A stretch of 64,000 bases of DNA, from the NCBI GenBank assembly GCA_032158125.1, contig JASKOT010000022.1, forward strand, positions 1 to 64,000, read 5' to 3'. The position numbers and the translations under genes were made by a program. Position 1 is the stretch's first letter; every line of letters begins with the position of its first letter. Below the pieces are notes generated by a model. It did no database searches and had not been told where the DNA came from. It saw only the letters and a list, made by a program, of their open reading frames with translations. This stretch comes from Papiliotrema nemorosa. Lineage: Eukaryota > Basidiomycota > Tremellomycetes > Tremellales > Rhynchogastremaceae. Positions 19,911-31,803 of this stretch are shown here, piece after piece.

Positions 19911-21833
19911 AAATCCAAATCATCCCACTGCGCCATCAATTGCGATCCGATAGCTATTGGTCAGTGTCAGCCCGAGGCGCCCACTCACATGGCTCTACCT
20001 CGGTCCCATCTCGCGAGACCTTGACCTCTCTGTCTGCATTCCAAGGATTGCGCAGATGCCGCGTCTGGGTAAAAGGCACTCGGCCTACTTTGAGCCATTG
20101 TATTTTGAATGGTGTCCCGGTTTCGGTCAGAGCGGTCAACTCATTTTGGCGTTCGTTTCTTTCTCCCGGCGTCAACACGGTGTCCTTGCGCAGCACTCTG
20201 TCTTCTTTCTCCGGACTTCTCGAGGATCCACCTAAAGCTTGCTGCCGATCTGCTTCATTCTCCGCCGAGTGAGCTGGGATTGGAACGGGTGGAAAATAGT
20301 TTGGCTGAACCTTTTTCGGATCCAGCGTCTGAGCCCGACCATGTTCATCGGATAGTGGCTTCCATCTCGCTGGATCAGTGTGTGATCTGATATCCGGAGT
20401 AAATTTATATTCATCGGCCGGAGTAATCTCGCCGGGTGATGTCGCGGCAATCTTGGACTCGGATGGGGAGAGGAAAAAGGACGGTCGTAAGGGTTCCGAG
20501 CCTCCTCTGGGTCGCTCTGGCTCTTCCTGTATCTTTCCAAATTTGGCGCTACCCTTCGACCCCGCAGAATACTTTTTCGCCTTTTCCTTGTCGATATGCT
20601 CAATCATCTTGGCGTAACCGAAAAACTCGCCGGACCGGTTGGCACCGAAAACGAGATAGACGTCTTGAGAGGTCCGAAACGCTTGATCTGGACGATCAGC
20701 GGTGACGACGGCGGCAACGCACCCAATACTGGCTCATTGTGCCGTTGCGTGGTCCAAACGCCCGTCTTGACAGATTCCTCCAGCTCGGCCTGCACGTCGG
20801 TCCACATGATCTACCAAGCGCCGACTCACCAGTGTCATGGATTTTAGTATAAAGACTCGCATGGGAAAGTGCCGGATCAAAAAACTAGAGTTTGTACTGG
20901 CATAACTCGCCGAGCTTCGATGTCTGCTGTCTTCCGCCTTGTCAACGGGAGCACTAGGTAAACACGGGTCCTGCGGCTCCTGCGGCTGTGAGAGCTGTTG
21001 CTTCTGTTGCTGCTCGACCCATTGGCGATGCATGCCGGTTCCTCGTTGCGCTCCGACACCGGAACGCAGGTCATCGTCCTTGCGCCTGATGCGACAGACG
21101 AGACGAGGGCAGCGGGCATCCCAAGGTCTCAGAGACCGTCCGTTGAAGAAACCAACTGCATGCTGAAGATCAACCTCACTGGTCAGATTGACAAAGGCAC
21201 AAGATGATCGAGAAATGAGAAAAATTGAGGACGGTCCGCGATACGAGGAATCCGCGCCCGAATTGAAGAATTTCCAGAGCTCCTCGTGCGTTGCATTCGA
21301 CGGTCTTGAATGTCAGCAAGATCTCTTATACATCCGACTCACACGTTGCCAACCCACATGACCCAGTCACTCTGATTCGCTGGGGCCTGAGGATGATATC
21401 GTCTTCGTTCCATTGTTTTGGGCGGTTCGGGACGCTGAAAAGGTTGATGATTCTGTGGCCGAAAGGGTGGATGTGCATAATGTTGAGGCACATATGGCCG
21501 GACTGATGGTCCCGTCCAGTTTGTATACATGCCTCGAGATTCTCGTCGTCGATCGATATCCATCGCAGGACTCATGGGAGGACTGTTCCACGCGGTCCCA
21601 GGATGCAAAGGGGGATTGACGGTAGGCGAGTACGGATAAAGGTTGTAGTATTGCTGCGAATGATGCGTCGAGTAGTGGACAAAGGGCTGAAACAAATAGG
21701 ACGGGTCGGGGTCCTGAACGGAAAGCTGCTGCATTGGTGTGAGGAGATCATCTTGCGCTGCAGTCGAGGTGGTGGTGGGTGATGAGTATGCAGAGTATAG
21801 GGGCTGGTGCATCTGGGGTCGATGCTGTGACAT
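19911..21833 (-). CDS. RRM plus YTH-domain RNA-binding protein
   Basis: YTH domains bind N6-methyladenosine or related determinants in RNA. The N-terminus (about 1-150) is rich in Gln, Pro, Ser and Tyr. It is followed by an RRM starting WVMWVGNVPSNATHEELW and including CAFVNLTSE. A YTH domain comes next: VFILKSMT, SVKTGVWTTQRHNEPVL, VYLVFGANRSGEFFGYAKM, then FKIQWLKVGRVPF, HLRNPWN and VSRDGTEVEP. Short introns at the RRM start, in the YTH KSMT step and near the C-terminus restore the frame; the protein ends WDDLDFVQ at 19911. The combination suggests a fungal YTHDC1- or Mmi1-like regulator, but an ortholog is not assigned. Confidence 0.9.
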
Positions 21834-22323
21834 GGGCCCAGATCAACTCGCCCGAGAACTGTAGGCGAACAAATTCCCTTCGCTGGCACCACGACTGCTG
21901 GTCAAAGTTGTTTGAAGCGCGCGATGTGTCCAGCTGCTTTGTGAGCGTGTGTTTGATCGATGTGGCTCCAAGGGTGGTGCTTGGGAAACCCTTGGGGCAT
22001 GTAGCGTGGGAGTTGATGTATGCTGTATGAGATGTTGCAGGAGCGAGTGGTATGGATGAAGAGGAATATTGGGCGATCCTTTTTTTTTGGGTCCAGGGAG
22101 TCCCCCTCTATGCCGCCCACCACTGGCCTGCCCCCGACGACGTCATTTCCTCGTTGTTTGCGGGGTAAAACATGCGGGGGTAGGACCCCCATCTCTTACC
22201 TTTAATTACGTAATAATGTTCCCTGGCCTCATCCTCCATCTCTCTTGCGCGCCTAACCACTGCGCCGTTCTTCTTTGATTTGTCTCCAGTGCTGCTGGCC
22301 TCGCTCAACCACCTAAATACACC
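21834..22323. other. Divergent promoter region YTH / SART3-like
   Basis: 490 bp between two outward start codons. It contains a T9-10 run at about 22080-22088 and CT-rich sequence before the SART3-like start. No other feature is supported. Confidence 0.6.
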
Positions 22324-25300
22324 ATGGCGTCCTCTGAATCCGACCAGGTCGTACACAATGAACAGGATCAGCTCTTTTCTCAGCTCGAATCGACTGTGGA
22401 TCAACTCGAAACATCCCCCAACAATGTTCAGCTTATACAAACCCAAATCACCCTCATGAATTCCCTCGGTATGACCTTGCAGGCCATGGAAACAACGCTG
22501 CGTCTGTCCGCATTGATAATGCTTCACGAGAGTATGTGCAACAAGCCTCGTAAGAGACCGGCTGACGGCCCAGAACAGTGGCTCGACTATTTTGACCTAC
22601 TCATTCCCTCGCAAGCACTGTCGGTCGAGCATTTAGCCGATGTCTTGGAACGATTTGATCAAGCAGAACAAGACTATATATGTGGGTCACCTGTGAATTC
22701 ATCATACTCATGCTTTTAGCCCTTGCCATCCTTGTCCGTCACGTAGAATTTATTCTCAGTGCCGCTTCGATTCTCGATCACGCATCTATCCGGCAATTAT
22801 TGCGTACGGTCACTTTCAGGGGAAAGACCTTTCTCACTTCGAGCCATCTACTCTGGCAGCCATGGCTCGAGTGGGAGATGAGCCTGGAAGACAACAATGA
22901 GCACGTCCATCAGGTCTTCCTTGAAAGGATTTCGCAACCACATTCCGAAATCGAGGCCACCTCGGCTGCGTATTCCTCCTTTTGCTCTGCGCGTTGCCCC
23001 CAAGAGTACGAGACTCGCATGGTCCAGTTGACCGCGGCGTCTCGAGATGCTAAATTCAAGTGGTCTGGCGAGAAACGGTATCAAAAAACGCGCGAAGAAC
23101 TTGAGACAGCTCTGGACTGGGACGCATATGTCAGATGGGAGACGGACACCAGGACGAAACATTCCGATGAAGACTTGACGCGAGGTGTATTCGAACGAGC
23201 GATAGCTTCTGCCTCGAGCGCATCTGCAGCCAATCCGGCGTACAAAGAGGTGGAAATTGCATTCTGGCAACGCTATGCAGCTTGGGCCGAGGATGACCAG
23301 GTCATACAAAGAGCGGTTAGAGCATGTCCTGGTAGTGGTCGACTCTGGGCCAGATGCCCAGACGCCAATGTCGACTTTGCACTTGGCCTAGGCCTATTGA
23401 TTGGTGCCGCGGACATTGCAGAGTTATTTGTCGCTCAAGCGGCGGCTGCCAACCGACAGCAGGACTCTGATCTAGTCATAACACTTCTCGGCAGGGGACT
23501 GTCCCACGGTGCGCGCAATCAGTTTTTGCATGCTAAGAGCAGTCGAGAAAACGGGAGCGTCTACCTTGCGATTGGAAAAGTTTCTGCTGGAATGGGTGCG
23601 CGACCCGCAGAGTGAGGCTGATACCAGGCCGAAGCCCATCCGGACCATCTGACCCCAGCTCTGAGTCTGATCAGCCGTCCATTCAAACCAAGGCTGGCCT
23701 CCTACCAGATGACCTGCCTACACGCTGGTGTGGAGACGTGAGCCTGAGCTCGAGGCTTACCTGACTGCAGACGCCAGCACAATATTGAAGGAGCGAGGCA
23801 AATTTACCAAAAGGCGATATCCCGTACAGACATGGATTGGCCCGAGGCCGTTTACGAAGCATATCTTCTCTTCGAAATGGTTCACGGGGACGGTTCAAGT
23901 TTGTCCAAAGCGGAAAAGAGCATCCAATTGGAACAGCTCAAGGTGGCCAAGCGACGAGCAGCACAAGAAGCCCATGCGCCCGTGACGTATGTGCCGGTCC
24001 AGGGGTTGCAAGACGTCCAAGCTGTACAAGAATCAGAAGCGGTGCAACAAGTGTCGGCAGAGTCCGATCCAGCAGTGGTTCCGGAGTCAGTCAAACCGGA
24101 CTCACTCAAGCGGTAGGTCAAGGACCGAGCTTAGCACTCATGACAGGGACCGCGAACACACTACCATTTTGGTCACCGGTCTGGTCGGTGACAAGATTAT
24201 GTACGAATCAGTCTTCTCTCAGGTAACTTGTCTAGGCGTTCAACGCTGAATGCAGTATGGGCACATCCGAGAGATCACGCTTCTCGAGGATGCAGCCATG
24301 GTCGAGTTCCGTTCCGCCGACGCGGTGGCTGGCGCGCTGACTCGCGATGGCAAAAAACACTCGGGTCACATTATGCGCATCTCGATGTTGTGGCGTTCGA
24401 CTCTTTTTGTCACAAATTTTTCGCGGGATACCGATGATGAAAGCATCCGGGGCATGTTTCACCAGGTGAGCAGCATCGAGGACTCCAAAAATTGACAACA
24501 GTATGGTCGAGTTCTGCAAACACGATGGCCTAGTCGGAAATACGCAGATTCTCGGCGTTTCTGCTATGTCGTCATGGGATCACCTGTAAGTGTAAATAGG
24601 GAATGTCGCTCATTAGTAGGCTACTGCGCAGGAAGCACTGGTCTTGAACGGCATGAAGATGGGCGATTTCCCCCTTTCGGTGGCAATTTCCGATCCTACA
24701 GCCAAGGTGAAGCGCACGGATACCGATGGCCAAAAACGGACCTTATTTGTGGGAGGACTCAAGTCCGATGTCACCGAAGGAGAACTCGAAGAGCTCTTCC
24801 GGCCGTTTGGCCAGACAGTGCACATTAAGTTAGGCTTTGATCCGGTCAAGAAAGTTGGCAGGGGTTTTGCCTTCGTGGAAATGGCTTCAGAGGTCGGATT
24901 GGCGTTGTGATTATGACGCTGATGACAGGCCGAGGCACAGGCGAGTGTCACGTTGAGCGGCACGAAACGAAAGGGCAAGATTCTCAAGGTGGAGATCAGT
25001 GATCCGAATCATCAAAGGGCGACTCCGGGGTTGAAGCGCGACAGAACTGTGCGCCTACACGAGCTGCCGCAAGGGGTACAAGAAGGGTTGCTCCAACAAG
25101 CATTGGAGAAGATTGTCCCAGTCAAACGAGTCGAGATTTTCGCTGCCTCGAGAGAGGCGCTCGTGGAACTGCCTTCGGCAAAAGTAGGTGATACGGATCA
25201 TGGCACAATATGTCATGCTAGAGTCGCTAGACTGATATCTCAGGAAGCTGGCCTTCTCTTGCTCAGACCAGAACCGTTTGCTTTCAATGGAAAAGACATA

Positions 25301-25522
25301 CCGATAACGAGAAGTGATCAGCGACATGTTCCCAACGTCGACATCATGATACCGAGAGCAGCCAGGCGGGGAGGAAAAATCATTCCAAAGCCCCGAGCCC
25401 CACCCGTTGCCTTGAAAGGGACCGGCGAGACCGACCTCGACCAGGACGCCTTTCGAGACCTCGTCAAACGTAAAGCGGATGACAATACAGATAACGACAC
25501 AAAACGACGCAAAGTAGACTAG
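22324..25522 (+). CDS. PRP24: SART3/Prp24-like U4/U6 recycling factor
   Basis: Splicing factor that helps re-anneal U4 and U6 snRNAs. The N-terminal two thirds are helical HAT-type repeats (aromatic-rich segments such as LLWQPWLEWEMSL, DWDAYVRWE, AFWQRYAAWAED). The C-terminal third holds several RRMs: TTILVTGLVGD, STLFVTNFSRD, RTLFVGGLKSDV with GRGFAFVEM, and a degenerate fourth starting RTVRLHELP. The tail is basic (KRRKVD). Introns of about 30-40 nt interrupt both halves, and exon limits in the HAT part around 22.68 and 23.5-23.8 kb are approximate. HAT plus RRM order fits SART3 better than yeast Prp24, which lacks HAT repeats; the symbol marks the pathway. Confidence 0.85.
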
Positions 25523-25625
25523 TATACGTGTCGCATGTGATGCCTTTATGGTCTAGGTGTGCCATAAAGTAGGACCGTCAGACTCGATGCATACACATAC
25601 AACTCGGCGTCTGGCTGGCACAAAA

Positions 25626-26991
25626 TCATGCCATTCCGAACAGTCTCCTCCACCATTGCTTGAATCGAAACCACCTCGACCCTTCAAATCCTCGATCCCT
25701 GTCCGTCAAACCCGCCCACGCCCTGCCAGTCCCGAGTCTCACTACACCCTCCAGGGCTTCAGTAGACGGTCTGGGTACCCTCACTCCCAAGATAGGCTCC
25801 TCCCAGTCCTCGCTATCGATCGCGCATTCTGCTCCATGACCTGGCGGCACAAATGGAAATCTAGCTGCACGTCGCAATGATCGAGGGAGTAGTCTCCTTA
25901 GCGAGTCTGCTTCCTCGTCGGAGATATGAGGGGGAAACGTCCAGAGACGGAAGCGAACCCGATTAAGATCAGCCTCTTCTGCAACCACGTCGTCCTCGTC
26001 GACATGCTCCGCATTCTCTTGGTGTAATGCGGCTTCAGGCAGAGGAGGAGCAGGAGGTCGACTTGACTGTCGTGGTCTGGGTAAAGTCGATGGCTTAGTC
26101 CTGCTCGCTGATGCCCTGGGCAGAGTCCGGGTCCTCGGTTGAGGAGGCAACGTAATGGGCGTGTCCTCAAAGCCCAAGACGCCCTTGAGCAAGATCACCG
26201 CCGATTGCATGAATTCCATGCCGCTGAGAATCAGATGACAATCATCACGTTGGCCCACCCTGATTCGAGGAACACCGCATCATCAATCTCCCAAATAACT
26301 CTTCGACTTCTCGCTTTCGGAGTGAGGTCGAATACAGCATATAGTCCCTTGAGGAATGGCTGCATGCCCACTCCATCCCATGTTGCCACAAACTGCCAGA
26401 ACTTTTCACGGCGTTCTCGCTGGGCTCCCTTACCATTCAGAAGGCTTCTCGAAGCCGGGCTCAGCGATCCCGAGGCGTAGGTGGACGAGATCAAGGCGTG
26501 AAACGAGGACATACGGACTCTGAGGTGATGCAAGTGAGACAAGGCTCGAAGTCGAGTTTGCAATCTGGAATATGCCTTGCGATGTGAATGAGGAGCTGTC
26601 GATAGCGTATGGGAGATGTAGTCCCCAGATTCCGGCGAGCCACCGATGTAGAAAGCTCGACAATGTTGGGCAAAAAGCGATAATAACTATCCATAAGCCT
26701 CTACAGTTCCGGCCTGCATACCTCTTGATCTGGAGCTTGGTCCGTGCTAGAGCCTCTAGTCAACGAATGTTCGTTCGAGCGTCTCCTTGTACGGTCTGCT
26801 GAGCTGTCATGCACGAAGAGCTGTTGCCCTGCCAGTCCTCCAGGACGAGCTCTTGGTCGATTGATCTTGGCCGTCTCCAACGGTAATTGGTACAAAGGTA
26901 AGGATGATTTTGTCGGCGAGCTGTTTGACCTATCCGTCCTGGCTGTATGTATGGACAGGACGGGACGTTGGGTTGAGGTCGACGCCATCAT
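25626..26991 (-). CDS. Hypothetical protein, unrecognised family
   Basis: At least four exons on the minus strand. The N-terminus (from MMASTSTQRP at 26991) is Ser/Arg-rich and likely disordered. The middle is helical, with FWQFVATWDGVGMQPF and a hydrophobic patch around MEFMQSAVILLKGVLGF. Then come a Pro/Arg-rich linker and a C-terminal conserved-looking block (FRLWTFPPHISDEE, FPFVPPGHG) ending in FKQWWRRLFGMA. The amphipathic or membrane-proximal tail hints at membrane contact, but no domain is recognised. Exon limits around 26.4-26.7 kb are approximate. The 3-prime end faces the SART3-like gene with 103 bp between stops. Confidence 0.55.
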
Positions 26992-27203
26992 TCTCTTCTA
27001 CAAGCCGACGAGGGCGTGAGGCCAGATTGATGATATGGATGGTCGCGGATGTCAAACTTTGGTTTTATCGGCGCGACGCGTCGCCACCTCGTCGTCTCAT
27101 CCCTTCGTTTTTTTCCGTTGATTGATCGGTGGAGCACGGTGCATTGGGTACACAAGATATTGGAATTATTAAATTATGAATGCGACATTCTTCCACAAGC
27201 GCC

Positions 27204-28006
27204 CTACTTTCGATTCAAGAAGACGTAACCCGCATTGAGGTACGACGCTGAGGATCAGCTCTCACGAACACTGGACAGCCGTACCATATCCAAGCCAAGC
27301 ACAATAAGGGGCCAAAAACCAGGTGGTGCTGAATGGAGTGTTCAGACCGTGCATCTTGACCTGTTGATCATGAGCGTTCGTCGCCGAGCAGCAGGATAGC
27401 TCACAGTCATTGCTACAACGGTTCCAGTCAAAGCAAGGATGTTACCGAGAGCGACCTCCTTTTGCTTGGCTACAAATCAGCTTTCCAAGCTTGTCCCTCT
27501 ACCCACCACCAAAGAAGAGTGGAGTCCAGAGGAGGTTCAGCCCGAGCTGCGCGTAGTATAAAGTCAAGGCTTGGTCGGCCTGTGCGCTGCAGTGATCAGT
27601 AAGGCACGCTTGATTCTACACATACGTTCCCTGTGGGGTGACAGCAGAGTCAAATGACCTCACAGCCAGGTGGGAAGCGTAGCCCATCAAACCATAAAGG
27701 ACGGTCCAGACCTATGGCATTCAGACTCGTGTGGCAAAGACGTGACCTACGGGACCAAAGACCTCTCGTGGAGGGTTACCTGGAGGAGGCGACATGGTCT
27801 GCTCGGTAAGCTCACCTCGTCACGCGTAACATACAGTGAACCAGTTGCTTCGAGAGGTCTGACCGGTAATGATGCCGCTAACTGCGCCAAGACCAATGGG
27901 AAGACCCACTGCGATGAGCGTTGACCGAGTGCATGACACAATGGTATTCACCTGCGAAGATTGGGTTTCGAGCAATGTCGAAAAGAAACTCGGGAAGAGG
28001 AGACAT
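27204..28006 (-). CDS. TspO/MBR-family translocator protein
   Basis: Five-helix membrane protein of the TspO/peripheral benzodiazepine receptor family, linked to tetrapyrrole and sterol handling; usually in outer mitochondrial or secretory membranes. The start at 28006 gives MSPLPEFLFDIARNP. After short introns come the family segments PPGNPPREVFGPVWTVLYGLMGYASHL, ALTLYYAQLGLNLLWTPLFF and the final helix SYLNAGYVFLN. The 28-residue pieces are cut here only by intron positions; WTxLYxxMGxAS and the N-x2-W-x-P-x-FF motif are the strongest marks. Introns of about 37 nt explain why no long open frame exists. It is divergent from RIO1 with a 235-bp shared promoter. Confidence 0.85.
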
Positions 28007-28123
28007 GTTTGACAAATGCGAGATCGATAAAACAAGCAAAGGCAGATGGAAGAGAGGGGGGGGAGACGAGTGGAAGGGGGGAAGAGCTCTGTTTATAGTC
28101 CGTCCACTTGGGGTTTGCCGTGG

Positions 28124-28131
28124 TGACGTCA
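28124..28131. promoter_or_regulatory. Perfect CRE palindrome TGACGTCA
   Basis: An eight-base ATF/CREB-type bZIP site in the 235-bp divergent promoter between TspO and RIO1. A CACGTG E-box follows at 28155-28160. Both are palindromic, so either gene could respond. Function is inferred from sequence alone. Confidence 0.5.
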
Positions 28132-28154
28132 CTTTGGACTATCAAGACAAGGGT

Positions 28155-28160
28155 CACGTG
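28155..28160. promoter_or_regulatory. CACGTG E-box
   Basis: Palindromic bHLH-type hexamer 24 bp from the CRE in the TspO/RIO1 shared promoter. Six-base sites occur by chance often, so support is modest. Confidence 0.35.
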
Positions 28161-28241
28161 AATGGTCGGATAGCAAATCCGGATCCGCTCGTGCAACAAA
28201 TAATTTCTGCTCCTCTCGCATACTATCTCGAGTCTATTATC

Positions 28242-29934
28242 ATGAGTGCAGAGAGACCAGACGGAGCTGCCTATATTGACATTCAACATACATCGAATAC
28301 TTTGCAGCAGTCCGAGATCCTCTCAGATACCGAGTCTGTTGGCTCTAGCGTCGAGGAATCCTCGAGCTCACCTGTCGCCCCTCCCCTATGGTCATCGTCA
28401 GATGATCCAGCCAGTGACGGCGCAAGCGCCGAGGACGACTCCGACGATTCAGCGGTGGAATACGAAGATTGGGAGCTAGCCGATGGAGGTAATTGCATCC
28501 CTGTTCGACACTCGGCTGATGTGTACAGACTTTACAAAACAGTACAACAGGGCCAGGCAGACCCAAGTTGCTGGCTGCTCGTCCACGGTCCCGTTACCCA
28601 GTCGAAACGCCAATACATCCCGCTCGACATTCTTGACCACAAATCCAAAGGTTACCATCAACGACCGAGACAAGAGCGATCGTGCAACTCAGGAACAAGT
28701 CTTGGACCCCCGGACTAGATTGGTACTCGCTGGATTGACGAATCGAGGCATCATCGGCAAGCTCGAACGATGCATCAGTACCGGCAAGGAAGCCAATGTA
28801 TACTACTCGATAGGGGAGACGCCTCTGGCAGTGAAGATTTACCGAACTTCAATTTTAAATTTTAGATCGCGACAAGTCTATATTGAAGGGGAACACCGAT
28901 TTCGAGGCGAATACTCCTCATCCCGCAATCCCCGCAAAATGATCCGAGTGTGGGCTGAAAAGGAACTACGAAACTTGAGACGATTGGCTCAAGGCGGAAT
29001 CAATACGCCTCGAGTATTCGAGTGCAAGGAGAATGTTCTCGTCATGGAGTTTTTGGGCGAAAACGGAATGTGAGTTACACGCTGCCGATCTAGCTCAACG
29101 CTAGCGCGTCGCCACGCTTGAAAGACGCGAATATGGAAAACGCTGCGATAGTCTATGCGGAAATGCTCGTCGCAATGCGAAGAATGTACCAAGATTGCAA
29201 GCTGGTGCACGCAGATCTCAGCGAATACAATGTTCTGTGAGTTGAAACACCGCAGCAACGGCTGACCCTAGTTATCATGATGGGCATCCTTATATTATTG
29301 ACGTGTCTCAATCCGTTGAACAAGATCACCCCAAGAGCCTCGAATTTTTGCGGAATGACATCCGGAACGTCAAAAACTTTTTCTCGCAACACACCTCGCG
29401 CCTGCTGTCGTTGAGACGAATGTGGGACTTCATCGTGGATGAGTCTGTTTCTGGGAAGCCAGGCGGAGAAAGCGAAGAGGGGTTAATCAAAACTGCCATT
29501 CACTGGGCAGATGAAGCTCCAGGCCACGACGAGGATGACGCCGTCTTCATGTCGTCCTTCATACCGCGTTCCCTAGCAGAAGTTTACGATCCCGAGAGGG
29601 ATGCAGATATCGTTGCGGCCGGAAATGGTAATCAGCTAATTTATGCTGGACTTACGAGCGGGAGAGCAGGGTTTGCAGAGCCAATAGCTCAGTCGATTGT
29701 GGATGAAGTGGAAGAGTCTGGGTCTATCGAAGGGTCAGGTTCTGCGCATCCACGGGGTTTCCGGCATGAAAATCGGGAAGCCAAAAAGGTAGGTCGATAT
29801 GCGGAGTCCCCGACACTTATATGAAACAGGAGCGGAAAAAGGCCGTAAAGGATGAGCAACGTGAGAGGAGGAAAAGCAAAATGAGGAAAGGCGAGAAGCA
29901 AAAGCTCATCAAAAAGAGCAGCGGTAAACGATAG
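28242..29934 (+). CDS. RIO1: RIO1 atypical kinase, 40S maturation
   Basis: RIO-type kinase/ATPase needed for the last steps of 18S rRNA and 40S subunit maturation. A long acidic, Ser-rich N-terminus (about 1-85) precedes the RIO domain. The ATP-binding loop is STGKEANVYY, the lysine lies in PLAVKIYRTS, the conserved AEKELRNLRRL and VLVMEFLG follow, the catalytic loop is LVHADLSEYNVL and the metal-binding aspartate is in IIDVSQSVEQDHP. The C-terminus is highly basic (RRKSKMRKGEKQKLIKK). Introns lie near 28490, 29070, 29237 and 29788. Reading is unambiguous and the family length (about 510 residues) fits. Confidence 0.95.
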
Positions 29935-30423
29935 GCAAAGGTGTGATTTGGCGTAAAGGTTTCGCTGCAAAGGTGTAGCAGTAATTATTGATGTTGTTGT
30001 ACTCGTAATCGCATCAGAGTCGTCACGTATCACTTTTTACTCGTGTTCGTTGTGGGGCTCCCGATCGAAGTGATGATCGACCCAAAGGCATGTTCGATCC
30101 GGAAAGTCACTCGGATCGATCGTTGTCACTGGATTCGAATTGTCTCAGCTCATCGGTCAGAGGGCGGAGTGTCACGATGATGTCGTGTCGATGTTTGTGT
30201 TGATGATGACCGATTCCAGACGGTTCTCCGATTCCTGCAATCGCCTTGTTTGGATGCTGACGTAGTGAATTTCTTCCTTTAGACTCGACATGAGATTTCA
30301 GAGGCTGCAACGTCATTCCGAGTAGTCTCGACCTATATAATCGCCTCCCCACAATCGGTTCAATCTCATCAAGTCTCTTTAATCAATCTATCAATCCTTG
30401 CGATAGCAACACCTTGAATTACT
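29935..30423. other. Intergenic region RIO1 / small acidic gene
   Basis: About 490 bp, mostly 3-prime UTR and promoter. A TATATAA box lies at 30334-30340. I see no gene in the remainder. Confidence 0.6.
30334..30340 (+). promoter_or_regulatory. TATA box of small acidic gene
   Basis: TATATAA about 84 bp before the start codon at 30424, a distance consistent with a short leader. Clear TATA boxes are uncommon in this window and suggest an inducible or highly expressed gene. Confidence 0.55.
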
Positions 30424-30735
30424 ATGAGCAGCGACGAATCATTTGTCAACGAGGCTGAAGCCTCTGTCCCTTACACCAACCAAGACGTGTCCAAGGAGGA
30501 CCGAATTCAGGAGGAGAGCGAAGCCACGGGCAAGATTCCACAGAGTATGTGTCTTTTTCGCGTTTGAGCAGACCTTGACTGATCCGAATTTTCAGGTGAG
30601 GTAGACAACCTAAAAGACTCCATCGGCGGAGGCGAGGTGCTCGACGACTCGGAGGGCTACACCCGATCATCAAATGCCAATGCCGACCCTTTGAAGCAAG
30701 ACAAGGAGATCGACGCTGCTGTCGAGGATCTTTGA
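30424..30735 (+). CDS. Small acidic disordered protein, 86 aa
   Basis: Two exons (30424-30544 and 30596-30735) with a 51-nt GT-AG intron encode 86 residues rich in D, E, S and G and with no Cys, Trp or Met after the start. The composition is that of hydrophilin- or stress-type disordered proteins. No family is recognised. The TATA box and AT-rich leader point to regulated, possibly strong, expression (inference). Confidence 0.65.
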
Positions 30736-30823
30736 CAGAGAAAGGGGGTTTATGACGTTGTACTTTGATCACATGCAAAAGCATCAAGCTACAGTAGCGT
30801 ACCTATCGCCCATTTATCTATTT

Positions 30824-31803
30824 CTAAAGGACGGTGAAGGCGGTCTAGACGCGATGGGAGTGGGGGCCGCGTCCGTATTGTATGATGCAGGTAGGAAGTG
30901 GAATCGAAGGCGGTGCAACTGAAGGTATCAGTCTTGCCAGCACAATTTCACTCACGATGGGAAGTTTTGGGAACAGAACGAAAACAAGCGCCGCGAAATT
31001 CAACGCGAAGAGTGTATAGTCGTATTTGGTGTAGTGGGTCGAGATCAAAAATCTACCATCAGCGAACGGATACGGCCTCTCACTCACAGGCCGATCGGAA
31101 CACTGGTCAACCACTTTTTGGCAGGAGTATACTGCGCTCCAGAATCAATTTGTTCCCAAAGGGTAAGCTCGTCATTGGCACCAGCTGTCATACTACAGAT
31201 CAGCATACATTGGTCAGAACATCTGTACCTCGACTCGAAGGGCACGCCTGTGACATGATGAAACATGAGAAAGGAAGCCTGCGCAATTAGCTCGTATGAC
31301 TATATTGTCAATTGAAGACGCACCGCCATGTAACCAAGATTGACGATAGTCCAGCTCACATCCTGAGTCATACCCGGTATAGCGTCTATGAGAATCTTTG
31401 CGAGGAGAATGAGTACGGGATGGATCGCCCAAGCGCCTGGCGCATTCACCCAGGCCGCATTTTCGTTAGAACCAACACCGAGTCGATCGACAACATTTTC
31501 GGGTTCATCACCGCCCACTTCGGTGACCGTTACCAAACTTGCACTTCTTGCCCGGCCTTTGATGGCACGTGCGCTCTGATCAGACGACGACGATCGAGAA
31601 TGGAGAGAGTTGGATACCGATGTTCGAAGAACAGAGTTGGACGACGCAGCTCGTAGGATGGATGCGCGAGGCTCGTGAGTGTGGGACGGATATGTGAAGT
31701 CGGAAACCACATCCTCTCGGATCGGTTGGGAGACAGAGCGAGCACGAGTAGGGGAGCGGGGTAAATTCAAAGTGACCAAAGGTGGTGGAGATGGATGGGA
31801 CAT
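30824..31803 (-). CDS. ORM1: ORM1-like sphingolipid regulator
   Basis: ER membrane protein that binds and restrains serine palmitoyltransferase. The Ser/Arg-rich cytosolic N-terminus (1-115, with many RS/SS sites suited to phosphorylation as in yeast Orm1/2) precedes the ORM core. Landmarks are NAAWVNAPGAWAIHPVLILL, SWTIVNLGYM, FHHVTGVPFE, LTLWEQIDSGAQYTPAKKWL, PIGLFLISTHYTKYDYTLF and PKLPILHRLR. Four introns of about 35-45 nt are required. The start at 31803 is the first ATG in frame (MSHPSPPPLV). It ends at 30824 with a Pro/Ser-rich tail. Confidence 0.92.
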
